Numbered from the stretch's first letter, positions 14,888 to 27,093 are shown. The stretch: DNA of 64,000 nucleotides from Paraburkholderia megapolitana (GCF_007556815.1 NZ_CP041743.1:1240001-1304000); one strand, 5' to 3'. The notes: generated by a model not told the origin, from the sequence alone. Numbers and translations are program-made.

Positions 14888-17026
14888 TCAGAGCGCCGTA
14901 CTAACCGGCGCAACCGCCGCCGGATCGCTAATACTCGGCCGGCCGTTCTCGACGTGACCCGCCACACGACGGATAAAGCTCGCATCGCTACTGCTAGTCA
15001 CAGTCAGGTCATACCAGTGATGGCTCGACGCGAGAATCCACGGTTCCTCGATCTGCACGCCCGGCGGCAGCAGCACGGGGCGCGGCCATGCGCCGTACGC
15101 GTTGTCGACCACCGTCAGCCGCGCGAAGCCTTCGCTGTGATTCGCAAAGCGGATGAACACATTGCCGTTCGCGACGTCGTAATGCACCTTGATCTCGGGA
15201 TGCGCCGGATGGTTGTGACCATGGCCTTGTGTCTGCTGCGCCGACACATCGCCGCCGAACTGGCGCACGAAGCCGTTCGGGCCGTACACGATGAACGCGT
15301 AGGCGCCGTTTGTCGTGCTGAGGTCGAACGTTTCGCTGAGCGACTTGCCGGCTTCGACCGTGTAGCGCCACGGGCCGTCGGTACGGTTCGTCGAGTACAC
15401 GTAGAAGTGCGCGCCTTGTTTGCCGGTGTTGCCGAACTCGATCACGAAGCTGTTCGCGCGCGTGTCGACGTGGCCGTTCACATGCAGTTCGTACGGAATC
15501 GCACGGGCGAAGCGGATGCCCGGTTCCTGCGGATCGATCGGGCCCGGTGTAGCCGGCACGGTCGGCGGCGGCAACGACGAGCACTGGTTGTTGGCTTCGT
15601 TGATGTAGTTGCTCGTGTCGGGCAGCGGCGGCAACTTTGCATCGGGTGTGCGGAAGTCGAACGCGGTAGTCAGATCGCCGCACACTGCACGACGCCACGG
15701 CGAGATGTTCGGTTCTTCCACGCCGAAACGCTGCTCGATGAAGCGGATCACCGACGTATGGTCGAACACCTGCGAGCAGACGAAGCCGCCCTTGGTCCAC
15801 GGCGATACGACCGTCATCGGCACGCGCGGTCCGAGACCGAACGGCAGGTTGTCGACGGTGTAGGTGCCTCCGCGTCCCGACGGGTTGATGACGTTGTGGA
15901 TTTCGCCGTCGACGGTCACCGTCGACTTGCCTTGCGTGCTATTCGACGGTGCTTGCGGTGGCACGATGTGATCGAAGAAACCGTCGTTCTCGTCGTACAT
16001 GATGAACAGCACGGTCTTGCTCCAGACCTCGGGGTTCGACGTCAGCGCATCGAGGATCTGCGACGTGTATTCGGCGCCATAGAGCGGCGTGTACTTCGGG
16101 TGTTCGGAGAACGCGGCCGGCGGGCACAGCCAGGACACCTGCGGCAGATTGTTGGCGAGCACGTCGGACTTCAGATCGGCGATCGTGCGCACGGTCTGCG
16201 CGCGCTCATACAGCGGCGTGCCGGGCTGCGCGTTGATGAATTGCGCGAAGTTCTGCAGGACGTTCGTGCCGTAGTTGCCGTTGATCGGATCGTCACCGGT
16301 CAGGCCCTGCTGATACACCTGCCACGAAATGCCCGCGGCCTGCAGGCGTTCCGGGTACGTCGTCCACGACAGCAGTTGATACTTCGGCGGCGCATCGCCA
16401 TCGACGAAGTCGTTGTTGTCGAGCAGAGGGCCACCGTGCGTGCCGGTCGGATCGATCATGCCGGTCATCAGATACGAGCGGTTCGGGTGCGTCGGACCTG
16501 CCAGCGAGCAGAAGTAGTTGTCGCAGACAGTGAATGCATCGGCGAGCGCGTAATGAAACGGAATGTCGCTGCGCAGGTGATACCCCATCGTCATGTCGGT
16601 CTTGTACTGCGGCCACTGGTTGTACGCGCCGTTATTGATCGCGGAATGCGTGGGGTACCAGTTGTGGTCGAGGTCGCCGATACACTGCGCGCTCGTGGTC
16701 TGCGTGTTCAGGTGGAACGGCAGCACCGGCTGGGCGGGATTTTCCTTCGACGGCTGATACCACACCGGCTTGCCGCCCGGCAGCGGAATCGGGAAGCGGT
16801 CGTTGTAACCACGTACGCCGCGCATATGGCCGAAGTAGTGGTCGAACGAACGGTTCTCCTGCATGAACACGACGATGTGTTCGATATCGTTGATCGTGCC
16901 GGTGCGCGACGCGGCGGGAATGGCAAGCGCGTTGCGGATCGACTCGGGCAACGCGGTCATCGCGGCAGCGGCACCCGCCGACGATGCCACGGTTTGAAGG
17001 AAACGGCGGCGGCTATTCGAGGTCAT
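14888..17026 (-). CDS. plcN: Phosphocholine-specific phospholipase C, Tat-exported
   Basis: 712 residues. The N-terminus SRRRFLQTVASSAGAAAAM is a twin-arginine signal, and the mature part starts near residue 45. The catalytic domain of the bacterial PLC-C/acid phosphatase superfamily follows, with HIVVFMQENRSFDHYFG (about 48-64), LAGPTHPNRSYLMTG and YDENDGFFDHI (about 345-355), the acidic and His ligands of the active site. Two C-terminal Ig-like repeats (residues about 500-700) match the PlcH/PlcN layout. It hydrolyses phosphatidylcholine or sphingomyelin outside the cytoplasm. AAGGTG precedes the ATG. I call it plcN because no PlcR-type chaperone gene is adjacent; discrimination from plcH is weak. 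A small lipoprotein gene lies 53 bases upstream on the same strand. Confidence 0.88.
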   Translation of the reverse strand: MTSNSRRRFLQTVASSAGAAAAMTALPESIRNALAIPAASRTGTINDIEHIVVFMQENRSFDHYFGHMRGVRGYNDRFPIPLPGGKPVWYQPSKENPAQPVLPFHLNTQTTSAQCIGDLDHNWYPTHSAINNGAYNQWPQYKTDMTMGYHLRSDIPFHYALADAFTVCDNYFCSLAGPTHPNRSYLMTGMIDPTGTHGGPLLDNNDFVDGDAPPKYQLLSWTTYPERLQAAGISWQVYQQGLTGDDPINGNYGTNVLQNFAQFINAQPGTPLYERAQTVRTIADLKSDVLANNLPQVSWLCPPAAFSEHPKYTPLYGAEYTSQILDALTSNPEVWSKTVLFIMYDENDGFFDHIVPPQAPSNSTQGKSTVTVDGEIHNVINPSGRGGTYTVDNLPFGLGPRVPMTVVSPWTKGGFVCSQVFDHTSVIRFIEQRFGVEEPNISPWRRAVCGDLTTAFDFRTPDAKLPPLPDTSNYINEANNQCSSLPPPTVPATPGPIDPQEPGIRFARAIPYELHVNGHVDTRANSFVIEFGNTGKQGAHFYVYSTNRTDGPWRYTVEAGKSLSETFDLSTTNGAYAFIVYGPNGFVRQFGGDVSAQQTQGHGHNHPAHPEIKVHYDVANGNVFIRFANHSEGFARLTVVDNAYGAWPRPVLLPPGVQIEEPWILASSHHWYDLTVTSSSDASFIRRVAGHVENGRPSISDPAAVAPVSTAL

Positions 17027-17079
17027 TGCTTATCACCTTCTTCTCGGGGGAAAGGATAGCGCGTGGGGCGCGCTACTGA

Positions 17080-17448
17080 TCAATTGCTGTTGTCGCCAGG
17101 CGCGAAGTGCATGACGGGGGTTACTTGCTTGCTGTCTGCGGCGAGGCTCGCTTGCGCGCTGAGGATCGCGCTGGGCGTGTCGTTGCTGGAACTGTTGCTG
17201 GGTGGTGCGTCGAGTGCTGTGGACCAGCTTGGCGGGGCAGCGGGGGTTGCGGCTGCGGCGGCTACCACGGGTGTTTGCTGCGTATCGCTTCTGGCAGGTG
17301 TGGGCCGTGGTGCTGCGTTAGTAGCCGCGTTGACCGGCGTATTGCCCGACGCACTGCCGGCGTCGTCGGGGCTGCAGGCGGTCAGCGCGACGGCCGCGAA
17401 GAGCGCGAGCGCAACCGGGGTTGCGCGCGAAAGAGCGTCTCCGTTCAT
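17080..17448 (-). CDS. Small Ala/Pro/Thr-rich lipoprotein
   Basis: 122 residues from ATG 17448 (AAGGAT seven bases upstream). A lipoprotein signal peptide ends in VALTAC-S, so the mature protein would be lipidated at about Cys24. The remainder is low-complexity (Ala, Pro, Thr, Ser), with no folded domain that I recognise, ending PVMHFAPGDNSN. It precedes the phospholipase gene by 53 bases on the same strand and may be cotranscribed, but no functional link is established. A longer upstream reading is rejected because it removes the signal peptide from the N-terminus. Confidence 0.7.
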   Translation of the reverse strand: MNGDALSRATPVALALFAAVALTACSPDDAGSASGNTPVNAATNAAPRPTPARSDTQQTPVVAAAAATPAAPPSWSTALDAPPSNSSSNDTPSAILSAQASLAADSKQVTPVMHFAPGDNSN

Positions 17449-17762
17449 CTGGGCATCCTTGTGATTGAAGCAGTCAGGCGGTGTGCGCATGCAGTCTCCA
17501 ATGCATTGAAGAAAAAATTGTGAAACGTTTGCGAGTGATTCGTAACTACTCGTAACGTCTGTTTTTCGAAAGTAATAAGAAAGCTTTTGGGAAGAATGAG
17601 TTGTGGCTGCATGATCGCCACCGCGAGGCTGGTTTGCGGCATGAGCCTCGGCTATGCTGACCCGTCGCAGCCGGAGAACGGTCTCGTCAGCACACGCGAA
17701 CCGGTCGACGGCTTCGTCCATTTCCTGAGCGGTGCAGACAACCTTCCGGCCAACCCCAATCC
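17449..17762. promoter_or_regulatory. Divergent intergenic region, lipoprotein/plc vs. glycogen cluster
   Basis: 314 bp without a gene. It has an AT-rich core (about 17505-17585) that is likely to hold the divergent promoters. CGTAAC is repeated at 17541 and 17551, one helical turn apart, which may be a binding site. I see no riboswitch or RNA gene. Confidence 0.4.
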
Positions 17763-19733
17763 ATGATCCAGTTCACCTCGCCTTTCGACGCACACCACCT
17801 GCAGGACGAATGGCTCGAAGCGGATAGCCTCGGCGGCTTCGCATCGGGCACGGTCGGTATCGCGCGTACGCGCCGCTATCAGGCACTGCTGCTCGCGGCA
17901 CGCGACGCCGCGCAGGCGCCATCCGGCCGCGTGGTGCTGGTGAACGGAGTCGAAGCGTGGCTCGAGGTGAACGGACAGCGTCATCCGCTGACGATGCAGC
18001 GCTACGGCTCCGACGTGGTCTATCCGGACATCGCAGCGAATCTGCTCGGTTTCGATACGCAACCGTGGCCGACGTGGCGTATCCGTATCGACGACAGCAC
18101 GACGCTCGTGGCCGAGGTATTCGTCGCGAAAGCGACCTGCGAGACCGTGCTGCGCTGGCGGCTCGAATCCACCAATGCTGCATTAACGCCAGGTGCGCTA
18201 CGGCTCGAAGTCAGGCCGCTGCTGTCGGGCCGCGACTATCACGCACTGCACCATGAGAACCCCGCGTTCAATTTTGCGGCGCACGTAGAAGGCGAGCAGG
18301 TGGCCTGGCAGCCCTACGGCGATCTGCCGGTAATCGTCGCGTCGAGCAACGGCACCTACGCGCACGCACCGGACTGGTACCGCAATTTCTGTTATCTGCG
18401 CGAACAGGAGCGTGGGCTCGACTTCAGCGAAGACCTGGCGACGCCGGGCGTGTTCTCGTTCGATCTCGCTGCGGGCCCGGCGGTGATGATCCTGCGGGCC
18501 GCGCCCGCTGCGAATGCTTTGCCGCTCACGCAAACCGCGCAAACCGCAGCGCAGCATGCCGATACTCTTGCCACCACCGAACAGCAACGCCGTACTGCCG
18601 CCAGCTCCCGTCTGCAACGATCCGCCGATGCCTACGTGGTCGCCCGTAACACCGGCCGCACGATCGTCGCCGGGTTCCCGTGGTTCACCGACTGGGGCCG
18701 CGACACGTTCATCTCGATGCGCGGCCTGCTGCTTGCCACCGACCGCTACCAGGAAGCGGAATCGATCCTGCTCGAATGGGTCGGCACGCTGTCCGAAGGC
18801 ATGTTGCCGAACCGCTTCCCCGACTACGGCAGCGCGCCGGAGTACAACGCCGTCGATGCCTCGCTGTGGTTCGTCGTCGCGGTACACGACTATCTTGCGA
18901 TCGGCGTTGCATCGGCGGCGACGCGCCAGCGTCTGCAGGACACCGTGGACGCGATCCTCACCGGCTACGCACGCGGCACGCGCTTCAACATAGCCGCCGA
19001 TCGCGACGGCCTGTTGCGCGCCGGCGTGCCCGGCGTGCAGCTCACGTGGATGGATGCGAAGGTCGGCGACTGGGTCGTCACGCCGCGCATTGGTAAGCCG
19101 GTTGAAGTGCAGGCGCTGTGGATCAACGCGTTGCGCATTGCAACAGCGTGGAATCCGCAGTGGCAGTCGCTGCTTGCGAGCGCAACGGCTGCGTTTGCGC
19201 AGCGCTTCGTCGATCCCTCGAGCGGCGCGCTGTTCGATGTCGTCGACGTCGATCACGTGCCCGGCACCGTCGACCGCTCGTTGCGGCCGAACCAGATTTT
19301 TGCGGTAGGCGGCCTGCCTTTTGCGCTGCTCGAAGGCGCGTCGGCGCGCGCGGTCGTCGACCAGGTCGCGGCGCATCTGCTGACGCCGCTCGGTCTGCGC
19401 ACGCTCGCGCCAACCGATCCTGCCTATCGCGGCCGCTATGCCGGCGATCCACTCGCACGCGACAGCGCCTACCATCAGGGCACGGTGTGGCCGTGGCTGA
19501 TCGGGCCGTTCGTCGAGGCGTGGCTGCGCGTGCACGGCGTCACCGACGTGAGCCGCGCCGAGGCGTACGCCGGCTTTGTTGCACCGCTGCATGCGCATCT
19601 CGACGAGGCGGGCCTCGATCATGTGTCGGAGGTCGCCGACGGCGATGCGCCGCATACGCCTGGTGGCACACCGTTCCAGGCGTGGTCGATGGGCGAGCTG
19701 CTGCGGCTCGAAAAATTGCTGGGGCCCGCATAG
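17763..19733 (+). CDS. Glycogen debranching enzyme, archaeal type (GDE_N + GDE_C, amylo-alpha-1,6-glucosidase)
   Basis: 656 residues with an N-terminal all-beta GDE domain (WLEADSLGGFASGTV at 16-30 is its hallmark) and a C-terminal (alpha/alpha)6-barrel. The barrel carries FTDWGRDTFIS (308-318, with Asp310 and Asp314), PEYNAVDASLWF (Asp365) and AYHQGTVWPWLIGPF (from about 569), the motifs that line the glucosidase site. It removes alpha-1,6-linked glucose from glycogen or limit dextrin in the cytosol. It opens a run with a GH63-like glucosidase, zwf and polyphosphate glucokinase, consistent with feeding free glucose into the pentose phosphate/Entner-Doudoroff routes. No strong Shine-Dalgarno precedes the ATG. 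Confidence 0.9.
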   Translation: MIQFTSPFDAHHLQDEWLEADSLGGFASGTVGIARTRRYQALLLAARDAAQAPSGRVVLVNGVEAWLEVNGQRHPLTMQRYGSDVVYPDIAANLLGFDTQPWPTWRIRIDDSTTLVAEVFVAKATCETVLRWRLESTNAALTPGALRLEVRPLLSGRDYHALHHENPAFNFAAHVEGEQVAWQPYGDLPVIVASSNGTYAHAPDWYRNFCYLREQERGLDFSEDLATPGVFSFDLAAGPAVMILRAAPAANALPLTQTAQTAAQHADTLATTEQQRRTAASSRLQRSADAYVVARNTGRTIVAGFPWFTDWGRDTFISMRGLLLATDRYQEAESILLEWVGTLSEGMLPNRFPDYGSAPEYNAVDASLWFVVAVHDYLAIGVASAATRQRLQDTVDAILTGYARGTRFNIAADRDGLLRAGVPGVQLTWMDAKVGDWVVTPRIGKPVEVQALWINALRIATAWNPQWQSLLASATAAFAQRFVDPSSGALFDVVDVDHVPGTVDRSLRPNQIFAVGGLPFALLEGASARAVVDQVAAHLLTPLGLRTLAPTDPAYRGRYAGDPLARDSAYHQGTVWPWLIGPFVEAWLRVHGVTDVSRAEAYAGFVAPLHAHLDEAGLDHVSEVADGDAPHTPGGTPFQAWSMGELLRLEKLLGPA

Positions 19734-19831
19734 GGGCTGGGGACTGGCATTGGCGCCCAGTAAAAACGCGGTCTCCGGCAAACCGCGCTACGATGTGGAT
19801 CCCGATGTCCGGGCCTAGCACGAGGATATCC

Positions 19832-22564
<2,733 letters not shown>

Positions 22565-22695
22565 AGTAGGCACGCGCCTGGCGGCGATGCGACAGCACGC
22601 TGACGCCGGCACGTTTTGCGGATTGTTTTGAACTGTGCGGGTCCGGGTGTTGTCTTTCCTGTGCTGCCCGTCCGACTCTTCTTCAGGCGCTTCCC

Positions 22696-24237
22696 ATGAC
22701 GACCACTCCGAACACATCCGCTTCTTCCTCCACTGACGCAGTGACGCCACCCGCCGCGGCGGGCCGACGCCCCGCGCCGTCCTGCACGCTGGTCATCTTC
22801 GGCGCGGGCGGCGATCTGACCAAACGGCTGTTGATGCCGGCGTTGTACAACCTCGCGGTGGATGGCCTGCTCGATGCCGGGATGAAGATTGTCGGGGTGA
22901 ATCACGGCGAAATGGAAACGGCGGCGTGGTCGAAAGACCTGAAGCAGTCGCTCGACCAGTTCGCCGCAGACAAGGCCAGCACTTTCCACGCAGGCAAGCT
23001 CGACGATGCCGCGTGGAACTGGATCGCGCAGCGGCTGCAATACATGGCCGGCGAGTTCGAATCCGACGACGTGTTCAACACGCTCAAACAGCAGATCGAC
23101 AGTGCGGGTGGCGGCAATGTGATTTTCTATCTCGCCGTCAGCTCGCGCTTTTTCAAACCGATCGTCGAACGGCTCGGCAAGGCCGGTTTGCTGAAGGAAG
23201 GCGACAACGTGTTCCGGCGTGTCGTCATCGAGAAGCCGTTTGGCACCGATCTCGCCTCGGCGCGCGATCTCAACGCGCACATCCTCACGTATGCGCAGGA
23301 ATCGCAGATCTATCGCATCGATCACTTTCTCGGCAAGGACACTGTGCAGAGCATCCTCGCGGTGCGTTTCGCGAATGCGCTGTTCGAGCCGATCTGGCGG
23401 CGCGAGTATATCGATCAGGTGCAGATCACCGCGGCGGAAACGATCGGCGTCGAAGCGCGCGGCCAGTTCTACGAGCAGACCGGCGCGTTTCGCGACATGC
23501 TGCCCAATCACCTGTTCCAGCTGCTTGGCATGGTCGCGATGGAGCCGCCCAATTCCTTCGATGCCGAAAGCGTGCGCAACAAGAAGGCCGATATCTTCGA
23601 TGCGATGAAACCGCTGCATCCCGACGACGTCGTGTTCGGCCAGTACGAAAAAGGTCCGGCGGGCGTGGGGTACCGCGAAGAGCAGGACGTCGCGCCGAAC
23701 AGCACGACCGAAACCTACGCAGCCGCGCGCGTCTTCATCGACAACTGGCGCTGGGCCGGCGTGCCGTTCTATCTGCGCACGGGCAAGCGCCTCAAGCTAC
23801 GTCGCACGGAAATCTCCGTGCAGCTCAAAGCGGTGCCGTATCGCCTGTTTCGTGACACACCGGTCGATCAACTCGTGCCGAACGTGCTGACGCTGCGCAT
23901 CGACCCCGCGCACGGCACCAGCTTCGACTTCAACGTAAAAGTGCCGGGCCCGGTGATGCAGCTCGGCGCGGTGCAATCGTCGTTCGATTACAGCAACTTC
24001 TTTGCGGAACGCGCGAACGTTGGTTACGAAACGCTGCTGTACGACTGCATGCTCGGCGACGAGACGCTGTTCCAGCGTGCGGATAGCATCGAGACTAGCT
24101 GGGCCGTGGTGGAGGACGTGTTGCATCCGAAGGGCGGCGCAGTGCCCGTGCATGGCTATGCGGCGGGCAGCGAAGGACCGGCGGAAAGCGATGCGATGCT
24201 CGCACGCGATGGCCATACATGGCGGCCGCTCGTGTAG
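22696..24237 (+). CDS. zwf: Glucose-6-phosphate 1-dehydrogenase
   Basis: 513 residues. VIFGAGGDLTKRLLMPALYNL is the N-terminal NADP-binding Rossmann motif, and RIDHFLGKDTVQ (Arg207 to about 218) is the active-site signature with substrate-binding Lys214 and catalytic His region. Length fits the bacterial family with a short Ser/Thr/Pro-rich N-terminal extension of about 25 residues. It oxidises glucose-6-phosphate to 6-phosphogluconolactone. It sits between the glucosidase and a polyphosphate glucokinase that would supply its substrate, which makes a coherent unit. No pgl or gnd gene is adjacent. Confidence 0.95.
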   Translation: MTTTPNTSASSSTDAVTPPAAAGRRPAPSCTLVIFGAGGDLTKRLLMPALYNLAVDGLLDAGMKIVGVNHGEMETAAWSKDLKQSLDQFAADKASTFHAGKLDDAAWNWIAQRLQYMAGEFESDDVFNTLKQQIDSAGGGNVIFYLAVSSRFFKPIVERLGKAGLLKEGDNVFRRVVIEKPFGTDLASARDLNAHILTYAQESQIYRIDHFLGKDTVQSILAVRFANALFEPIWRREYIDQVQITAAETIGVEARGQFYEQTGAFRDMLPNHLFQLLGMVAMEPPNSFDAESVRNKKADIFDAMKPLHPDDVVFGQYEKGPAGVGYREEQDVAPNSTTETYAAARVFIDNWRWAGVPFYLRTGKRLKLRRTEISVQLKAVPYRLFRDTPVDQLVPNVLTLRIDPAHGTSFDFNVKVPGPVMQLGAVQSSFDYSNFFAERANVGYETLLYDCMLGDETLFQRADSIETSWAVVEDVLHPKGGAVPVHGYAAGSEGPAESDAMLARDGHTWRPLV

Positions 24238-24322
24238 GCATGACCCGCAAACTCAACCGAAGAGGTGAAACGCTCGGATCGATTAGAGCAGGCGAACCCA
24301 CTCAACTGACAGGGGAAACAGC

Positions 24323-25192
24323 GTGACGACTCGCAAGGCAAAGACCACCACGACAAAAGCGAAGCCCGCTTCCAGCGCGAAACCGCGCGCGGCGCGCAAG
24401 ACGGCTGCGGTAAAGCGCGGCAAGAAAACCGAGCAGATTCTCTCGATCGACATCGGCGGGACCGGGCTCAAGGCGTCGATCCTCGATGCGCACGGCAAGA
24501 TGCTGACCGAACGTGTGCGCGTCGCGACGCCGCATCCGTGCACACCGGGGCAACTCGTCGATGCACTCGTGGCGCTGGTCGCACCGATCGTCGCCCAGCA
24601 TCCGCCGACGCAGATCTCGATCGGTTTTCCGGGTTTCGTGCGTAACAACCGCATCCTGACGGCACCGCATTTCGGCGTGGAAGGCTGGCATGACATTCCG
24701 CTTGCCAGTGCTCTCTCGTCGCGTCTCGGTGACCTGCCGGTGCGGATGATCAACGATGCGGAGGTGCAGGGATTCGCCGCGATCGAGGGTCACGGCATCG
24801 AGCTTGTTCTGACGCTCGGCACCGGCGCGGGCACGGCGTTCTTTCGCGATGGCGAACTGATGCCGCATCTCGAGCTCTCGCAACACCCGGTCAGCAAGGG
24901 TCGTACTTACGACGAGTACATCGGCGACGCGGCGCGCAAGAAGGCCGGCAACAAGGAATGGAACAAGCGGGTGCAGCGGATCATTCGCATCCTCGCGGTG
25001 GTCGTGAACTACGACAAGCTGTGGATTGGCGGTGGCAACGCCGCGCGGCTCAAGTTCACGTTGCCGTCGAACGTGGCTATTGTTTCCAACGATGCGGGTA
25101 TCGAGGGTGGTGCAAAGCTCTGGCATCCGCGCTCGCTGCGCGAATCGCGGCAACTGCCGGAAGCGAATCAGCGCACCGGCGCGTTTAGCTAG
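24323..25192 (+). CDS. ppgK: Polyphosphate--glucose phosphotransferase (ROK-fold glucokinase)
   Basis: 289 residues from GTG 24323 after AGGGGA. Residues about 39-50 (ILSIDIGGTGLK) are the phosphate-binding loop of the ASKHA fold. Then come SIGFPGFV, MINDAEVQGFAA with the catalytic Asp, and LTLGTGAGTAFF. These match polyphosphate/ATP glucokinases rather than ordinary Glk. It phosphorylates glucose in the cytosol, ideally using polyphosphate. The first 36 residues are an unusual Lys/Ala/Thr-rich basic tail resembling histone-H1-like tails, possibly for binding polyphosphate or nucleic acid. It lies 85 bp after zwf. Confidence 0.88.
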   Translation: MTTRKAKTTTTKAKPASSAKPRAARKTAAVKRGKKTEQILSIDIGGTGLKASILDAHGKMLTERVRVATPHPCTPGQLVDALVALVAPIVAQHPPTQISIGFPGFVRNNRILTAPHFGVEGWHDIPLASALSSRLGDLPVRMINDAEVQGFAAIEGHGIELVLTLGTGAGTAFFRDGELMPHLELSQHPVSKGRTYDEYIGDAARKKAGNKEWNKRVQRIIRILAVVVNYDKLWIGGGNAARLKFTLPSNVAIVSNDAGIEGGAKLWHPRSLRESRQLPEANQRTGAFS

Positions 25193-25210
25193 GCGTTCCG
25201 TTTCGAATCA

Positions 25211-26020
25211 TCAACCCGCCAGCCGCTCGATCAATGCGATCGCAGCGGCCGGGTTGCTCGCCTTATAGCCGCTGATCACATACAGGTACACGTCACGCGC
25301 CGTTTGTGCAGCCGGTTTCTTGCCGAACGTGTCGAGCCCATCCGGCGTGTCGCCTTTCGACCACGTACGCGCACGCGAAGCCCATAGGTCGAGTGCGCGT
25401 GCATCGTAACCTTGTGGATGCGCTTCGGTCGTGCCCATGATCCGCGCGTAGACGAACGGTGCGCTGACATCGGCGATCTGCGGATAATCCGAATCGCCCG
25501 CGATCACGATTGCAACGCCGTGCCGGCGGGCGAGCGCGACAAAGGCATCGCACCGAAAGCTCTCGTGACGGACTTCGACTGCATGACGTAGCGTGCGACC
25601 TTCGGCGCGTTTCGGCAGCAATTGCAGGAAGGCGTCGAAATCTTCGGCGTCGAACTGCTTGGTCGTGGGGAATTGCCAGTTCACCGCGCCGAGTTTGTCC
25701 TGCAGTTCGAGTATGCCGCTGGCAATGAAACGCTCGACCGATTCACCCGCTTCCGCCAGTACCCGACGATGCGTCGCGTAACGCGGCGCCTTTAACGAAA
25801 ACACGAAGTTATCCGGCGTTTCGTCGCGCCATTTGGCGAACGTCGATGGTTTTTGCGAACCATAAAACGTGCCGTTGATCTCGATCGACGTTAGCTTGCG
25901 GCTCGCATATTCGAGTTCGCGTTTCTGCGTGAGTCCTTCCGGATAGAACGTGCCGCCGCGCCATGGTTCGAACGTCCAGCCGCCGATGCCGGTGAGGATG
26001 CGCGCTTGCTTGGTTGCCAT
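25211..26020 (-). CDS. DUF72 (YecE-like) family protein
   Basis: 269 residues from ATG 26020, with GGAGAC just upstream. The opening IGGWTFEPWRGGTFYP, then SRKLTSIEINGTFYG and FVFSLKAPRYATHRR, are the recurrent motifs of the DUF72 TIM-barrel family. The family has no firmly assigned activity that I can cite. It is transcribed towards the polyphosphate glucokinase gene and appears to be a single-gene unit. Confidence 0.88.
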   Translation of the reverse strand: MATKQARILTGIGGWTFEPWRGGTFYPEGLTQKRELEYASRKLTSIEINGTFYGSQKPSTFAKWRDETPDNFVFSLKAPRYATHRRVLAEAGESVERFIASGILELQDKLGAVNWQFPTTKQFDAEDFDAFLQLLPKRAEGRTLRHAVEVRHESFRCDAFVALARRHGVAIVIAGDSDYPQIADVSAPFVYARIMGTTEAHPQGYDARALDLWASRARTWSKGDTPDGLDTFGKKPAAQTARDVYLYVISGYKASNPAAAIALIERLAG

Positions 26021-26104
26021 GAGTGACGTCTCCGGGTGGGTTCGGTGCTCTGGCAAGTTTAGCGAATTGGTGGACAGAGTTAGCGACGCTCGAAAGAATG
26101 TCAG

Positions 26105-26995
26105 CTAGGCGGTCTGTCCAAACCGAGCGACAGCGAAGTCCAGAAAGCTGCGCAGTTTAGGTGTCACGCGCCGATCGGGGGCATACAGAATGTGAAGAGG
26201 ACGCGGAGCGATCCGGTACTCCGGTAACACGACGACGAGCTCTCCCCGGCTCAGCGCACCTCTTACCAGTTCCAGCGGTTGAAGCATGATGCCAAGCCCT
26301 GCAACCGCCGCAGAGAGCAACGGTTCTCCATGATCGGTCATGAAGCGCCCGGACACGGGCACTGATACACGCCCCTCCGGTCCTTCAAATGTCCAGCTGT
26401 GTCTGAGGGATGTCGCGGAAAAACCGAGGCACTCGTGTTGCCGCAGGTCGGCCGGTGTTCGCAGCGGAGAATGAGAAGCGAGGTACGACGGCGCTGCACA
26501 CGCGATCAACGGATACGGCGCAAGCGCACGGGCAATCAAGCCGCTATCCGACAGATCGCCGACCCGAAACACTGCGTCATAACCTTCTTCGATCACATCG
26601 ACTACGCGATTCGACAGCGTCAGATCGACGGACACCTCCGGAAATGCCTGCATATAGTCGGGAAGCTCGGGTGCAAGCGTATGCATGCCGAAACTGACAG
26701 GCGCGTTGATGCGCAGGCGCCCGCGCGGCACGGCACGCGTTTCGGCCGCAAGGCTCTCTGCCGCCTCCACTTCCGCGAGGATGATCTTGGTCCGCTCGTA
26801 AAAGGCGCGCCCGATATCGGTGAGACTTTGCCGGCGTGTGGTTCGATTCAGGAGTCGCACACCGAGGTGATGCTCCAGCGTCTGCACGTGTTTGCCTACC
26901 AGTTGGGACGAGATTTGCAGCGCGTCGGCGGCTGCCGAAAACGACCCGAGATCGACGGCTTTGACAAAGACACGCATGCTGGCAAGTTGATCCAT
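26105..26995 (-). CDS. LysR-family regulator (AaeR/DmlR-like branch)
   Basis: 296 residues starting at MDQLASMRVFVKAVDLGSF (ATG at 26995), the common opening of this LTTR branch. The helix-turn-helix contains AAADALQISSQLVGKHVQTL. The effector domain ends with the short C-terminal tail typical of the group. Its start codon lies inside a perfect inverted repeat (26993-27017), implying autoregulation. It is divergent from an F420-type reductase gene 98 bp away, the likely target. Confidence 0.85.
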   Translation of the reverse strand: MDQLASMRVFVKAVDLGSFSAAADALQISSQLVGKHVQTLEHHLGVRLLNRTTRRQSLTDIGRAFYERTKIILAEVEAAESLAAETRAVPRGRLRINAPVSFGMHTLAPELPDYMQAFPEVSVDLTLSNRVVDVIEEGYDAVFRVGDLSDSGLIARALAPYPLIACAAPSYLASHSPLRTPADLRQHECLGFSATSLRHSWTFEGPEGRVSVPVSGRFMTDHGEPLLSAAVAGLGIMLQPLELVRGALSRGELVVVLPEYRIAPRPLHILYAPDRRVTPKLRSFLDFAVARFGQTA

Positions 26996-27017
26996 TCCAC
27001 ACGTCCTGTTTGGAATG
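26993..27017. promoter_or_regulatory. Inverted repeat CATTCCA-N11-TGGAATG (LysR operator)
   Basis: Perfect 7-bp arms at 26993-26999 and 27011-27017, separated by 11 bases, overlap the LysR start codon in the divergent promoter region. The spacing is right for a LysR-type recognition site. Confidence 0.6.
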
Positions 27018-27093
27018 TGAAAACATATCACGGATTTATCTCGTTCTGTTTGCAGTTCAAAGTGGTGACTCCTGCAACGAACTGGAGACATCC

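Noticed and set aside
14954..17059. 701-codon open frame on the plus strand
   Set aside because: Antisense to the phospholipase C gene, which has a Tat signal, full family motifs and a ribosome-binding site; the shadow product is Arg/Val-rich without motifs.
18198..19781. 527-codon open frame on the minus strand
   Set aside because: Antisense to the glycogen debranching gene; no motif and composition typical of a shadow.
19118..19831. Upstream extension of the GH63-like gene to a 1148-residue protein
   Set aside because: The extension overlaps the debranching enzyme in a different frame and reads as Arg-rich noise; ATG 19832 has GAGGA and starts family-like sequence.
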